Program-made: the position numbers and the translations under genes
DNA from: Pontibacter harenae
GTDB lineage: Bacteria > Bacteroidota > Bacteroidia > Cytophagales > Hymenobacteraceae
Direction of reading: 5' to 3'
Assembly (NCBI RefSeq): GCF_020907245.1
Contig: NZ_JAJJWH010000009.1
Location: 1 to 64,000, forward strand
DNA length: 64,000 bases
Notes under the pieces: model-generated
What the model was told of the DNA's origin: nothing
What the model saw: the letters and a program-made list of their open reading frames with translations, nothing else
The model's database searches: none
Part shown: in pieces, positions 18,695 through 28,552 of the stretch
Layout of the letters: every line of letters begins with the position of its first letter
Numbering within the stretch: position 1 is the stretch's first letter

Positions 18695-19609
18695 TTATGA
18701 GAGAGCTTGCGGTGGAGGGCTACCTGCGGGCCTGGAACGATCTTCGGGAAGCGGGGTGAATTCCAGGTTATCTGTAGGTGGTAACAGAATTCTTCCCTCC
18801 TTCCAGTCTGCTTTGGCTTGCTCAATGCGTTCTTTTCTTGAAGAAACAAAGTTCCACCAGATAAACCTTTCTCCCAACGGCTCGCCTCCCAGCAACATCA
18901 GCGTTGTGTGCTCTTTTGCAATGATTACTGGATCTATCCCTTTGTTGAAAACAAGCATTTGTCCTGCTGCATAGGTTCTTCCGCTAGCCTCTACGCTACC
19001 TTTGGCTATATATATGCCTCTTTCCGTATGTCCGCTGGGCAAACCGAAGCGAGTTCCTTTATCCAGCACAACATGCAGGTAAAACATAGGGGAGTGTGTT
19101 TTCACCTGGTTCTTTAACCCGAACGCTTCTCCTGCTATCAACCTCATCCAAACGCCAGTATCTGTAAAAGTTGGTAGTTGTTCAGGTTTATAGTTATCGA
19201 AAGCAGGCGCAGCTTCTTCATCTTTCTCAGGCAGGGCCACCCAGGTCTGTATCATTTCCATCGTTCCGCCTGCTAGTGCCGCAGTGTCCTCAAACCGTTC
19301 AGAGTGCGCGATTCCGCTGCCAGCCGTCATCCAATTCACTTCTCCTGGGCGTATTACCTGTTGCACACCCAAGCTATCGCGGTGAGTTACCTGCCCACCA
19401 AACAAATAGCTCACAGTAGACAGACCTATGTGTGGGTGCGGAAGTACATCCATAGAAGTTGATGGTTGGGGCTGCAAATCAACTGGGCCCGCATGATCCA
19501 TGAAAATGAAAGGCCCAACCATTCTGCGCAGTCGGAAAGGCAAAATTCGGCGTACATCCATTCCTGGTCCTATAGATGCTTTACGCGCTTCGATAACAAT
19601 ATCCAGCAT
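18695..19609 (-). CDS. Pirin-family bicupin protein
   Basis: The 304-residue protein starts at the ATG at 19609 (MLDIVIEARKASIGPGMDVRRILP); an upstream ATG at 19684 would add 25 unlike residues. Pirin motifs are clear: FIFMDHAGP, PHPHIGLSTVSYLFGG with the metal-binding His pair, HRDSLG, and MTAGSGIAHSE. These four segments supply the usual His/Glu iron ligands in the N-terminal cupin. The C-terminal cupin contains YLHVVLDKGT and ERGIYIAKGSV. Bacterial pirins include quercetinase-like dioxygenases and stress-related regulators; the substrate is unknown. A GCAAGCTCT/AGAGCTTGC hairpin (18683-18710) straddles its stop codon but lacks a T run. Confidence 0.92.
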   Translation of the reverse strand: MLDIVIEARKASIGPGMDVRRILPFRLRRMVGPFIFMDHAGPVDLQPQPSTSMDVLPHPHIGLSTVSYLFGGQVTHRDSLGVQQVIRPGEVNWMTAGSGIAHSERFEDTAALAGGTMEMIQTWVALPEKDEEAAPAFDNYKPEQLPTFTDTGVWMRLIAGEAFGLKNQVKTHSPMFYLHVVLDKGTRFGLPSGHTERGIYIAKGSVEASGRTYAAGQMLVFNKGIDPVIIAKEHTTLMLLGGEPLGERFIWWNFVSSRKERIEQAKADWKEGRILLPPTDNLEFTPLPEDRSRPAGSPPPQALS

Positions 19610-19871
19610 AAGTGATTTGGTTCTATTATGTTCTTTAAACGGGAAAAACCCTTTTCGTGGATAAATGACTTTTTGGTGAAGCATTGGACTTCAAGCAAAA
19701 GCAAAAACATAAAGCAATAGCCTAACTCACCATAGCATTGCAACCAAACCGTGTTCAAGTATACTGCTGGAATAGTTGAAAGCTTCGCCATTCAAAAGAC
19801 CAAAATTTTGCATCCTTCAAAACCTTTATTGTTCTTTAGATATAAAAGAATAAGCTTTTACTAACTGAACT

Positions 19872-20909
19872 ATGGAAATTGGAATCACCACGTTTGTAGA
19901 AAATACGCCCGATCCCTCTACGGGTAAGTTGATTAGTCCGCACGAAAGAATGGCGAACCTGATGGAGGAAATAGAGTTATCGGACCAGGTGGGCCTGGAT
20001 GTATTTTCCATTGGAGAGCATCACCGCTCGGACTTTATCGTTTCTTCGCCTGCTGTGGTATTGGCGGCTGCAGCTGTTAAAACAAAAACCATCAAGTTAT
20101 CCAGTGCTGTAACGGTGCTAAGTTCAGATGATCCTGTGCGGGTATTTCAAGATTTTGCCCATGTAGATCTGCTATCAAGAGGACGAGCGGAGATTATGGC
20201 TGGTCGTGGTTCGTTTACGGAGTCTTTTCCGCTTTTTGGAAACGATCTGAAAGAATATGATTCTATTTTTGCTGAGAAACTAGAACTGCTGCTGGAGTTG
20301 AATAAAAGTGAAAAAGTGACTTGGAGTGGCATCCACCGTCCGTCTATAAACAACCGTGGCGTGTACCCAAGACCTTACCAAAAAGAGCTGCCAATATGGG
20401 TAGCTGTAGGCGGAACACCTCAATCTGTGGTAAGGGCCGCAACAAACGGCTTGCCCATGGCACTTGCTATTATAGGCGGAATGCCAGATCGATTCGTTCC
20501 TTTCACTAATCTATATAAAGAAGCCTACCAGAGCGCAGGGCACGATTCTGCTAAGCTTCAGTTGGCAATAAACTCACACGGTTTTATTGCGGATGATTCT
20601 CAGAAAGCGGCTGATCAGTTTTACGGTCCTTATGCCTATTTGATGAGCAAGATTGGTCGGGAACGAGGGTGGTCTGCTATGAGCAGGGAGCATTACGAAA
20701 TGATGCGGGCCCCAGAAGGCTCCTTACTGGTGGGCAGCCCGCAACAGGTAATCGAAAAGATTTTATACGAGTATGAGTTGTTCGGCAACACGCGCTTCCT
20801 GTTACATATTAGCGTAGGCACTTTGCCGCATGCTCAGGTAATGCGCGCTATAGAATTGTTAGGCACAGTGGTCGCACCAGCTGTTAAGAAAGCAGTAGAG
20901 AAGCAGTAG
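19872..20909 (+). CDS. Luciferase-like (LLM class) flavin-dependent oxidoreductase
   Basis: The 345-residue TIM-barrel protein has LLM-family landmarks: [15 protein letters not shown] near residue 41, [20 protein letters not shown], then [11 protein letters not shown] (FMN/F420 phosphate region) and [14 protein letters not shown]. This subgroup (start [10 protein letters not shown]) uses FMNH2 and O2 on unknown substrates. It is not luciferase itself and no lux genes are nearby. It is a single gene that starts 262 bases after the pirin start (divergent) and ends before a long hairpin. Confidence 0.9.
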   Translation: MEIGITTFVENTPDPSTGKLISPHERMANLMEEIELSDQVGLDVFSIGEHHRSDFIVSSPAVVLAAAAVKTKTIKLSSAVTVLSSDDPVRVFQDFAHVDLLSRGRAEIMAGRGSFTESFPLFGNDLKEYDSIFAEKLELLLELNKSEKVTWSGIHRPSINNRGVYPRPYQKELPIWVAVGGTPQSVVRAATNGLPMALAIIGGMPDRFVPFTNLYKEAYQSAGHDSAKLQLAINSHGFIADDSQKAADQFYGPYAYLMSKIGRERGWSAMSREHYEMMRAPEGSLLVGSPQQVIEKILYEYELFGNTRFLLHISVGTLPHAQVMRAIELLGTVVAPAVKKAVEKQ

Positions 20910-20976
20910 TAGTATTCTATTGATGCTAGAAAAAAAGGCATCTACAGGTTGGAATTGGAGAGCGTCTTAATGAAAA

Positions 20977-21032
20977 CATAAGGGCCAGTGTGCATAAGCT
21001 TTTGACTAAGTTTATGCACACTGGCCCTTATG
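20977..21032. terminator. Long perfect hairpin between convergent genes
   Basis: The arms CATAAGGGCCAGTGTGCATAA (20977-20997) and its exact reverse complement (21012-21032) form a 21-bp perfect stem with a 14-base loop. It lies between the convergent luciferase-like and acylase genes. T runs are weak on both sides (TTTT on the minus strand only). It most likely stops transcription from both directions; its length is unusual for a simple terminator. Confidence 0.65.
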
Positions 21033-21118
21033 CTACTTACCTTTAGGCTTATTACTCAAACATTTATCTCATACTAAATAGCACTTATCTTAACCAAATT
21101 AAGGTAGTCATCTTGCCC

Positions 21119-23350
21119 TTATTTTTGATTTTTAGTTTCTGATTTGGAAGTCTTCTCTCCAGGATGATAGGTGGCTTTTGATCGTTTCTCCACATCCTCC
21201 CGATAATAGGCCACATCTTTAAATTTGACATCAGCATAACGCTGGGCCTGATCGTCAAAATGCGGCGATTTAGGATCGCCGCTTTGTCCGCCAGCCAAAA
21301 GTGTTTTCGCCTTCACTTTATCTCCAAACTCTACTACGGCTACAAAACTGTTCCCTGATGTGCCGTAAAGACGTTTTGTATCATAAGAACGAGCACCAAA
21401 CGAAGCCAAGGCTCCCCAGTTTCCAGAAGCCATTCCTACAGGTAAACTTGGCAAAGCATCGTTAAAGGCCTGCTCTATGTCGCCATTTATACGCTGGTAA
21501 CGGTTAATCTCCCCCCAAGGTGTGTTCCACTTTCCGAAGTCCTCTTCCAGCTGCTTCATAGTTTGATTAAAAAGCTCCAGGCGCTCCTCTGGAGGAGAAG
21601 TTGTGGCATAGTATTCGAAACGTTCCATTAGGTTCAGGCCTTTTGGGGCACTTCCATTTCTGATAGCATTTGTAGCGTAAAAGTGAGCAAGCGACATGGC
21701 CACAGATTCCTTCGATACTGCATAGTCCCAGTTACGCATTACTTCCATGGCTTCTTTCAGCTTTGGATCGCTTGGCTTCTGCTGATCGTAGGCGGCAACC
21801 AAGCCTGGAGTCAACACTTCGAACGCTGGCAGGTATGGGTCATAGGCCAGTTCAACTAACTTATCGAGTGTCAGTTGATTTGCTTTCTCCAGCAAACGGA
21901 TAGCATGCACGCCACGGTAATTCTCAGGTGCATGCGACATATAAGCTGGGTAATCTTCACGTTTCGGGCTATATGCACCTGCACTTGTAAAAGGTGTAGA
22001 ATTGCAATTTTGAATCCAGCCATTCGCAGGGTTTACCAGCGTAATAGCTTCTTCTACCGTATGCAGGCCCTGCCAGTCTGTTTTCGGATTGCTGCCGTCA
22101 ACTGGTTTTGTGTAATCGAAGGAGGTATCACGTACAGGTATAAAGTTTCCGTGGTAGTAGGCTATATTGCCGTCTGCATCGGCATAAACAGTGTTATTAG
22201 ATGAATTTGTTAGCAGCCCCATCATCTCGTTAAACTCCTTCAGGTTGCTCTTTTTAGTGCGAGTGTACGATTGAATTAAGGCATCAACGGGCTTCCACAT
22301 CATGGCCGTAGCTACCCATTTGTCTTCATTCTGGTGCGTAATGGGGCCGTGGTGGGTTCTATAGGAGGTGAAGCTCTTTTGCCTTAGTTGGTCGCCATCT
22401 TTGTAAGACAAGGTTACTTTAGCTGTTTCTACTGGTCGTAATTCATTGCCATATTGGTAGAACAGCTTATCGTCTTGCTTCACAATCGTTTCTTCAAACT
22501 CATCCATCACATCGCTGTAGGTGGAGGTATGCATCCAACCCGTTTTTTCATTGAAACCCTGGTAAATGAAAAACTGCCCCCAGGTGACAGCGCCATAGGC
22601 ATTCAGCCCTTCCTCGCTTACGGCATGTACTTCTCCGCGAAAGAAAAAGGAAGTATGCGGGTTGATGAGCAGCATGGCATTACCTGACGCGGTGTGCTCT
22701 CCTGCTATCGCAAATCCGTTTGAGCCTTTGGGTTCCTCCAAAATTCCTGGCTGTACTAACCCATTGCCGAAACTGTTGAGCGACGTAGACTTATTCTCTT
22801 CATAAAAAGCCTGAATTCCTTTTGTAGAAACCCTTTCGATGTCGCCGCCAATAGAGCCTTCGCTGAAGTACATCGGCATCCATGGCTCAAAGTGTGTCAG
22901 CAGTTTAGGCTTTACCTCAGGATGAGTATATAGGTAGTAGTTTACGCCATCGGCAAAGGCCCTGCAAAGCTTTTTGAGCCACTCTGGGCTTTTTTCATAG
23001 TTTGCTATTGCCTCTTCTTGTGTCATAAAGAGTTTCGCACGAAGGTCGCTGTAAAGCATCTTCTCACCTTCTACCTCTGCCAGTCGCCCAATAGCCCATA
23101 TATAGTTTCGCTCTACCCTATTAAAGTCATCTTCGCATTGCGCATACAAAAGTCCGAAAACGGCATCTGCATCGGTTTTACCATAGATGTGCGGCACACC
23201 AAAATCATCGCGGATAATGGTAACGTGTGCTGCCTGCTGCTCCCATCTGTCTTGTTCCCTATTTGAGTTTATTTTTTCTTCTACTGAGCAGGAGAAAAGT
23301 AATGAGATGAAAAGGAGAAATAAAGGTGTAAGTTTAAGCGATCGTTTCAT
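21119..23350 (-). CDS. Penicillin acylase / AHL-acylase-family Ntn-hydrolase lipoprotein
   Basis: The 743-residue protein begins with a lipoprotein signal (lipobox LFSC, Cys21). The alpha-subunit part carries IIRDDFGVPHIYGKTDADAVFGLLYAQCEDDF. The self-cleavage site is KG-S210NGFAIAGEHTASG, where Ser210 becomes the N-terminal nucleophile of the beta subunit. The beta part contains INPHTSF, the WGQFFIYQGFN segment and NSSNNTVYADADGNIAYYHGNFIP. Length and layout fit acyl-homoserine-lactone/aculeacin-type acylases (PvdQ, QuiP, AAC) more than penicillin G acylase. It is probably anchored in the periplasm or on the outer membrane. The amide substrate (AHL, lipopeptide or other) is not decidable. 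It is a single gene. Confidence 0.9.
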   Translation of the reverse strand: MKRSLKLTPLFLLFISLLFSCSVEEKINSNREQDRWEQQAAHVTIIRDDFGVPHIYGKTDADAVFGLLYAQCEDDFNRVERNYIWAIGRLAEVEGEKMLYSDLRAKLFMTQEEAIANYEKSPEWLKKLCRAFADGVNYYLYTHPEVKPKLLTHFEPWMPMYFSEGSIGGDIERVSTKGIQAFYEENKSTSLNSFGNGLVQPGILEEPKGSNGFAIAGEHTASGNAMLLINPHTSFFFRGEVHAVSEEGLNAYGAVTWGQFFIYQGFNEKTGWMHTSTYSDVMDEFEETIVKQDDKLFYQYGNELRPVETAKVTLSYKDGDQLRQKSFTSYRTHHGPITHQNEDKWVATAMMWKPVDALIQSYTRTKKSNLKEFNEMMGLLTNSSNNTVYADADGNIAYYHGNFIPVRDTSFDYTKPVDGSNPKTDWQGLHTVEEAITLVNPANGWIQNCNSTPFTSAGAYSPKREDYPAYMSHAPENYRGVHAIRLLEKANQLTLDKLVELAYDPYLPAFEVLTPGLVAAYDQQKPSDPKLKEAMEVMRNWDYAVSKESVAMSLAHFYATNAIRNGSAPKGLNLMERFEYYATTSPPEERLELFNQTMKQLEEDFGKWNTPWGEINRYQRINGDIEQAFNDALPSLPVGMASGNWGALASFGARSYDTKRLYGTSGNSFVAVVEFGDKVKAKTLLAGGQSGDPKSPHFDDQAQRYADVKFKDVAYYREDVEKRSKATYHPGEKTSKSETKNQK

Positions 23351-23713
23351 GGCAAGAGAAGTGACAAGTAAGTAAACTTCTAATTTAATGAGATTTGGCA
23401 GAAGTTGTATAAAAAACTACTGAGCACTTCTGTTATAAGCTTCTTACTCTCCTAAAAAAAGCATTGGCTGGAAAGCGAACAAAATTCCTTACAAATATCT
23501 ATTACCAAGGCTAGAGACACTATTTATAGAAGGTGAATATAATTTGGTCTAATTTGTTATTGTATTGCTAAATTTAAGTAGGTCTATATAATTGGGACGT
23601 ATCTTTGGAAGTATAGCCCCCTGCGAAATTGCCATTCTAGTTTATACATGAAATGGCAAGGTTATCTTAACTAGAACTGAAAAAGGAAGAAAAGCAATAA
23701 GAGCCTTTATAAA
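23351..23713. other. Intergenic stretch with acyltransferase promoter candidate
   Basis: About 360 AT-rich bases lie between the divergent acylase and acyltransferase genes. The only recognisable site is a TATCTTTG -7 box at 23600-23607 (plus strand), about 107 bases before the TTG start at 23714. No gene or repeat is visible. Confidence 0.5.
23600..23607 (+). promoter_or_regulatory. Candidate -7 box for the acyltransferase gene
   Basis: TATCTTTG matches the TAnnTTTG consensus. A clean -33 TTTG box is missing at the expected distance. Confidence 0.45.
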
Positions 23714-24850
23714 TTGATACCACTAACCAAAGCACCATTAAGAAGAGAAGAAAGGCCTTCTGTTTCCCATAGAATTACGAAGTTGGATGGGATACGGGGA
23801 ATATTTAGTTTGATTATCATTCTGGCTCACCTACCCGAACAACACCTGCCTTTTAATTGGCACAGCAGTTTTATAGTAAGAGAATCATCTATACTGGTAG
23901 ATTTTTTCTTTGTGCTGTCGGGATTTGTCATAACGTATAATTACCAAGCCTTTGCGTCAACCTCAGGTTTCAAAGTTTATTTAAAGAAGCGGTTCGTTAG
24001 GTTATACCCATTGTTGTTTTACACTACTACGGTTTTCCTGCTATTTAAACTAGCTTTCAACCTCTACCTACCGCACCTGGTAAATTTAAATGAACCGACC
24101 TCAGCACTTCTTCTGCAGTATTTAGACACTATATTATTTCTGAATTCTACTCCCTTGTTAGGTGCTACGCTAGCTATGAACGGCCCTTCATGGTCTATAT
24201 CAGCCGAAATGATTGTGTATGTGCTGTATGGTCTGGTATTACTCTACAGCGTCACCAAACCCAGAACAAAGACCAAGCTGATGTTAACATTACTAGGCTT
24301 AAGTGTGCTGTTTTGCCTGTACAAAGGCGAGTACTTTTTTGGAGGTGACTATGGTTTTATACGCGCTCTACTAGCATTTATAATTGGTTATCTCGTTTTC
24401 TTACTGTCGAAGTATACATTCAGGCTGCCCTCGTTTCTAGAGATTTTTATCCCGATAAATATACTTGCCATCTGTTACATGTTGAACATTAGCCATGGCA
24501 CGACAAAAGAAATGATTGGGTTAGGTGTAGTGCCGCTGTTTTTCGGGCTGTCTATTCTTCTGCTTTTAAAATCGGATGGGTATGTGAGCAAGCTTTTAGA
24601 AACGAAACCGTTTCAGTTTTTAGGAGACATATCTTATTCTGTGTACCTTAACCACAACCTGATGATCATTCTCATACCCAGGTTCTTTTTTACCTTTTTA
24701 AAACTGGAGATAAATAACCTTACCCAATCGCTTGTACTGCTTACAACTGTTGGTGCGCTAATTTTATATAGCTACTTAACATGGGTTGTAATTGAGAAAA
24801 AACTGGGGAAATACTTAAAGCAGAAAATGATAAAGGAGCAACCAAAGTAG
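23714..24850 (+). CDS. Acyltransferase 3 (OafA-type) membrane protein
   Basis: The 378-residue protein has about ten membrane helices and the family start ITKLDGIRGIFSLIIILAHL, where the arginine and histidine are the usual conserved pair, followed by LVDFFFVLSGFVITYNY and LKKRFVRLYPL. These proteins transfer acyl groups (often acetyl) to extracellular polysaccharide or lipid sugars. The start is a TTG at 23714: no ATG occurs in frame between the upstream stop at 23678 and the family core. It is a single gene, with the ethanolamine genes convergent downstream. Confidence 0.85.
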   Translation: MIPLTKAPLRREERPSVSHRITKLDGIRGIFSLIIILAHLPEQHLPFNWHSSFIVRESSILVDFFFVLSGFVITYNYQAFASTSGFKVYLKKRFVRLYPLLFYTTTVFLLFKLAFNLYLPHLVNLNEPTSALLLQYLDTILFLNSTPLLGATLAMNGPSWSISAEMIVYVLYGLVLLYSVTKPRTKTKLMLTLLGLSVLFCLYKGEYFFGGDYGFIRALLAFIIGYLVFLLSKYTFRLPSFLEIFIPINILAICYMLNISHGTTKEMIGLGVVPLFFGLSILLLLKSDGYVSKLLETKPFQFLGDISYSVYLNHNLMIILIPRFFFTFLKLEINNLTQSLVLLTTVGALILYSYLTWVVIEKKLGKYLKQKMIKEQPK

Positions 24851-24932
24851 AAAGACAAATAAAATTTTCAGTCACGTAATATAGTTTGGAGAAGCCTAGC
24901 CGCTTCGTTTTACTTTTGTGGTTATGGTGCAG

Positions 24933-25700
24933 CTAACTTTCCAAAAGGTTCATCTCATCCTTTAGCGCTACGCCAGTCAGTTTTCTTCGTAAGGCTTCTT
25001 TTATCAGGTACAGGCACTTTTCAGCAGCAAAAGCATAAGGTAGTCCTTCTGGTCTGATGTTTGAAATACAGTTTCTTCCTTCATCGGTTGTGCCTAATTT
25101 TGGCGCGTATGTAAAGTAGGCACCAAGGCTATCGGGAGAGCTTAGCCCTGGCCGTTCGCCTATAAAAACCAGTGAAAGCTTTGCCCCCAGCAACTCTCCT
25201 ATTTCATCGGCAACAGCAACTCGTGCCTGCTCTACAACTGTAAGGCTAGCCACTTTGAAGCCTGCCTTTTGCAGGGCGGGCAGCAGTATCTGCAACAAAG
25301 GAACAGCATGTGTATTTACTGCAGTAGCCGATAACCCATCGGCCAGCACAATAGCCACATCGGCAAAAGTTTGTCCTTCCTCACTCAACAACGCAGCAGA
25401 AGCTGAATGTAAGCGCCGCCCTAAGTCTGGCCGTTGCAGGTATTCCTGCCGATCTGTGGCCAAACTGTGCAACAGATGCACAGGTAACTGAAATTGCTCC
25501 AATTCCTCCAAAAGTAAATCCAGGTTCAGGCTCGAAAAGACGGCATCGCGTGCATGTGCATGCGCCATTTTAAAAGCCAGAGATGCCTTCAAAGGCACAC
25601 TCGTTCCAGCTCTGCCCAACGCAATGCGCGCAGCGGTGAAAGCCTTCAGGCTATCCCATGGGTCTGCTGTTGCTTTGCTTACTTCAAGTTTATCCATCAC
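24933..25700 (-). CDS. eutC: Ethanolamine ammonia-lyase small subunit
   Basis: The 255-residue light chain of the adenosylcobalamin-dependent enzyme that converts ethanolamine to acetaldehyde and ammonia. Diagnostic segments are FTAARIALGRAGTSVPLKAS near the start, VALADGLSATAVNTHAVPLL-like sequence in the middle, VFIGERPGLSSPDSLGAYFT, and DEGRNCISNIRPEGLPY in the B12-binding half. It lies 79 bases downstream of eutB on the same strand and ends the three-gene eat-eutB-eutC set. The length is typical of compact EutC. Confidence 0.96.
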   Translation of the reverse strand: MMDKLEVSKATADPWDSLKAFTAARIALGRAGTSVPLKASLAFKMAHAHARDAVFSSLNLDLLLEELEQFQLPVHLLHSLATDRQEYLQRPDLGRRLHSASAALLSEEGQTFADVAIVLADGLSATAVNTHAVPLLQILLPALQKAGFKVASLTVVEQARVAVADEIGELLGAKLSLVFIGERPGLSSPDSLGAYFTYAPKLGTTDEGRNCISNIRPEGLPYAFAAEKCLYLIKEALRRKLTGVALKDEMNLLES

Positions 25701-25779
25701 GATAAAGGGAGCAGGATTAAAGGTTATGGAATTCCTTTGGGAGAAAATTACAGTGTAGGTTCATAATCTGTTTTCTCTT

Positions 25780-27159
25780 TTAGTGCTTTAGAATTTGCGT
25801 AAGCTGATGCCTTTTTTCAGCAGGGAGTAACTGGCCTTGCTCGTTTATGATATCCTGCTCTACCAGCCACTTCTCAAACTCAGGTGCTGGGCGAAGTCCT
25901 AAAACCTGTCGCACATACAAAGCATCATGAAAAGAAGTAGACTGATAGTTGAGCATGATATCGTCGGCTCCAGGCACTCCCATAATATAGTTACATCCTG
26001 CCACGCCTAAGAGCGTGAGCAAATTGTCCATGTCGTCTTGGTCGGCTTCAGCGTGGTTTGTGTAGCAAATATCCATGCCCATAGGCAAACCTAGCAGCTT
26101 ACCGCAAAAATGATCTTCCAGGGCTGCTCTGATAATCTGTTTTCCATCATAAAGGTATTCTGGACCGATAAAGCCTACAACTGAATTTACCAGCAACGGT
26201 TTATACTTACGCGCCACCGCATAGGCACGGGCTTCACAGGTTTGCTGATCTACCCCATGATGGGCGTTGGCCGATAAAGAACTTCCTTGTCCCGTTTCGA
26301 AGTACATTACATTATTGCCCACTGTGCCTCGGTTCAAAGCTAACGTAGCCTGCCTTGCCTCCTCCAGCATGGCTAAACTGACACCGAAGCTGGTATTCGT
26401 TTTTTCTGTTCCGCCTATAGATTGAAAAGTAAGGTCTACGGGAGCAGATTTATTGAGTAATTCGAGAGACGTTGTAACATGGCATAAAACACAGGACTGT
26501 GTGGGTATACTAAACTTCTCCCGTACATTATCCAGCATTTCCAATAAGCTTCTAACAACCGCAGGACTATCTGTGGCTGTGTTTATGCCAATCACGGCGT
26601 CTCCACTTCCATAGAGCAGGCCATCTATCAAACTGGCAGCTATGCCACGGCCATCATCTGTCGGGTGGTTAGGCTGTAGCCGGGTAGAAAGGCGTCCTTT
26701 CAGTCCGATGGTATTGCGGAAACGTGTTACCACTTCACACTTTCGGGCTACGGCAATCAGTTCCTGGTTTCTCATCAGCTTGCAAACAGCGGCTACCATC
26801 TCGGGCGTCAACCCTGGGGGAAGCCTTTGCAGAGCAGCTGTATCGGCGGCATCAGATAGGAGCCAATCACGCAGGTCTCCTACCGTAAAATGGCTGATAT
26901 ATGCAAATGCCGCTTCATCGTGTTCATCTAAAATCAAACGCGTCACCTCATCCTGCTCATAAGGTATAAGCGCCTCCTTCAGAAACACCTTCAGCGGCAC
27001 ATCAGCCAAAGCTATCTGAGCAGCCACTCGTTCTTCATAGCTTTGCGCCACCACGCCTGCCAACACATCGCCAGAGCGCAAAGGAGAAGCTTTTGCTAAA
27101 AGCGTCTTCAGGTCCTTAAACTGATAAGTGTGGTGGCGGACGGTGTGGCTATAATGCAT
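25780..27159 (-). CDS. eutB: Ethanolamine ammonia-lyase large subunit
   Basis: The 459-residue catalytic TIM-barrel subunit is of normal family length (about 450-465). Segments such as LLAKASPLRSGDVLAGVVA, LGLPMGMDICYTNHAEADQDD and YIMGVPGADDIMLNYQSTSFHD are near-identical to known EutB. It needs adenosylcobalamin and partners with EutC downstream (79-base gap). The permease lies 64 bases upstream. No EutA reactivase, EutL/M/N/K/S shell protein or acetaldehyde dehydrogenase is in this window, so the pathway would run in the cytosol with an aldehyde dehydrogenase encoded elsewhere (inference). Confidence 0.97.
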   Translation of the reverse strand: MHYSHTVRHHTYQFKDLKTLLAKASPLRSGDVLAGVVAQSYEERVAAQIALADVPLKVFLKEALIPYEQDEVTRLILDEHDEAAFAYISHFTVGDLRDWLLSDAADTAALQRLPPGLTPEMVAAVCKLMRNQELIAVARKCEVVTRFRNTIGLKGRLSTRLQPNHPTDDGRGIAASLIDGLLYGSGDAVIGINTATDSPAVVRSLLEMLDNVREKFSIPTQSCVLCHVTTSLELLNKSAPVDLTFQSIGGTEKTNTSFGVSLAMLEEARQATLALNRGTVGNNVMYFETGQGSSLSANAHHGVDQQTCEARAYAVARKYKPLLVNSVVGFIGPEYLYDGKQIIRAALEDHFCGKLLGLPMGMDICYTNHAEADQDDMDNLLTLLGVAGCNYIMGVPGADDIMLNYQSTSFHDALYVRQVLGLRPAPEFEKWLVEQDIINEQGQLLPAEKRHQLTQILKH

Positions 27160-27223
27160 ATTAAAAATAACCTAAAGTTTAAAAGAAATTGGTAGCTACT
27201 ATAGCTGCGAACCTATACGCTTA

Positions 27224-28552
27224 CTACCTTGCTTCCAGCAGGGCATCGTCCGAAATTTTGTGGCGGTGCCTGCCTAATAGCAAGTAAACTCCTAGCATCA
27301 GGAACAATCCAGCGAAGAAAATAATGCTTAGCATGAAATTATAGTATACAATAGCCACCAAACTCACGACAGACAATAACAAGGCGATGGCTGGAAACCA
27401 AGGATAAAAAGGAGCGGTAAAAGGTCTTTCCAGTTGCGGCTCCTTCCTCCGAAGATTAAACAGGCTGATCATACTGATGATGTACATGACAACCGCCCCA
27501 AGCACCGACAGGATAATAACCTGATCGGTAGTACCCGTAAGCAAAGCCAGGCAACCCACTAGGCCACCAGCCACCAAAGCCCAATGCGGTGTGCGAAAAC
27601 GTTTGTTAACATCTGCCAAAAATGTAGGCAAGTAGCCGCTGCGGGCCAGGGCAAACACTTGCCGCGAATACCCGATAACACAGCCATGAAAAGAAGCTAT
27701 CAGGCCGAAAAGCCCGATACTGGCAAAAAGATGCGTCCAGTTGCTGTCTCTACCCATTACCAGTCCCAAAGCCTCTGGCAAAGGATAATCGATGTTACTT
27801 AACCGCTGCCAATTAGCTACACCACCCGTTAAAACCATTACGCCCAATGCCAGCAGTACCAGCGTAGCCAGGCCGTAAATGTAACCTTTCGGGATGTTGC
27901 GTTTAGGATCTTTTACCTCTTCAGCTACCATAGCCACACCCTCTATAGCCAAGTAAAACCAAATAGCAAAAGGCAAGGCAGCAAAAATACCTGCATACCC
28001 AAAAGGCAACGGATCAGCTAGAAAAGTAGCAACCTTAAAATGCGGAGCCACTAGCCCCATATAGAGTAACAGTTCACCTACAGCCAGCAAAGTAACAACC
28101 AAGGAAAAAATTGCAGACTCTTTTATTCCGAGTAAATTGATGCCGATAAACACCAGGTAGCTAGCCAGTGCAGTGTACAAAACAGGAATGCTTGGATATA
28201 AGAAATGTACATAACTGCCCAGGGCAAAAGCTATAGCAGGAGGAGCAAAAAGAAATTCAACTAAAGTAGCGTAGCCAGAAACAAAACCGCCAATGGGTCC
28301 AAAGGCACGATAGGCATAGGCAAAAGGCCCACCTGCATGCGGAATAGATGCTGAAAGTTCTGTAAAGCTGAAAATAAAGGTTACATATAGCACTGTAATC
28401 AGCAATGTAGCTACAAGAAAGCCAACCGTACCGGATACAGCCCATCCGTAGTTCCACCCAAAGTATTCGCCCGAGATAACCAAGCCTACCGCGATGGCCC
28501 ACAAATGTATTGGCCTCAACACTTTTTTTAAGCCAGTCTCAGCGTTTTGCAT
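27224..28552 (-). CDS. eat: Ethanolamine permease (APC superfamily, EAT type)
   Basis: The 442-residue protein has 12 predicted helices of the amino acid-polyamine-organocation fold. The N-terminus HLWAIAVGLVISGEYFGWNYGW and the TELSASIPHAGGPFAYAYRAFGP segment are typical of ethanolamine/EAT permeases, and the location directly upstream of eutBC supports the assignment. It is the first gene of the set, so its promoter should lie between 28553 and the IS element at 28850. I see no B12 riboswitch or EutR/EutVW-type regulator there. Confidence 0.9.
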   Translation of the reverse strand: MQNAETGLKKVLRPIHLWAIAVGLVISGEYFGWNYGWAVSGTVGFLVATLLITVLYVTFIFSFTELSASIPHAGGPFAYAYRAFGPIGGFVSGYATLVEFLFAPPAIAFALGSYVHFLYPSIPVLYTALASYLVFIGINLLGIKESAIFSLVVTLLAVGELLLYMGLVAPHFKVATFLADPLPFGYAGIFAALPFAIWFYLAIEGVAMVAEEVKDPKRNIPKGYIYGLATLVLLALGVMVLTGGVANWQRLSNIDYPLPEALGLVMGRDSNWTHLFASIGLFGLIASFHGCVIGYSRQVFALARSGYLPTFLADVNKRFRTPHWALVAGGLVGCLALLTGTTDQVIILSVLGAVVMYIISMISLFNLRRKEPQLERPFTAPFYPWFPAIALLLSVVSLVAIVYYNFMLSIIFFAGLFLMLGVYLLLGRHRHKISDDALLEAR

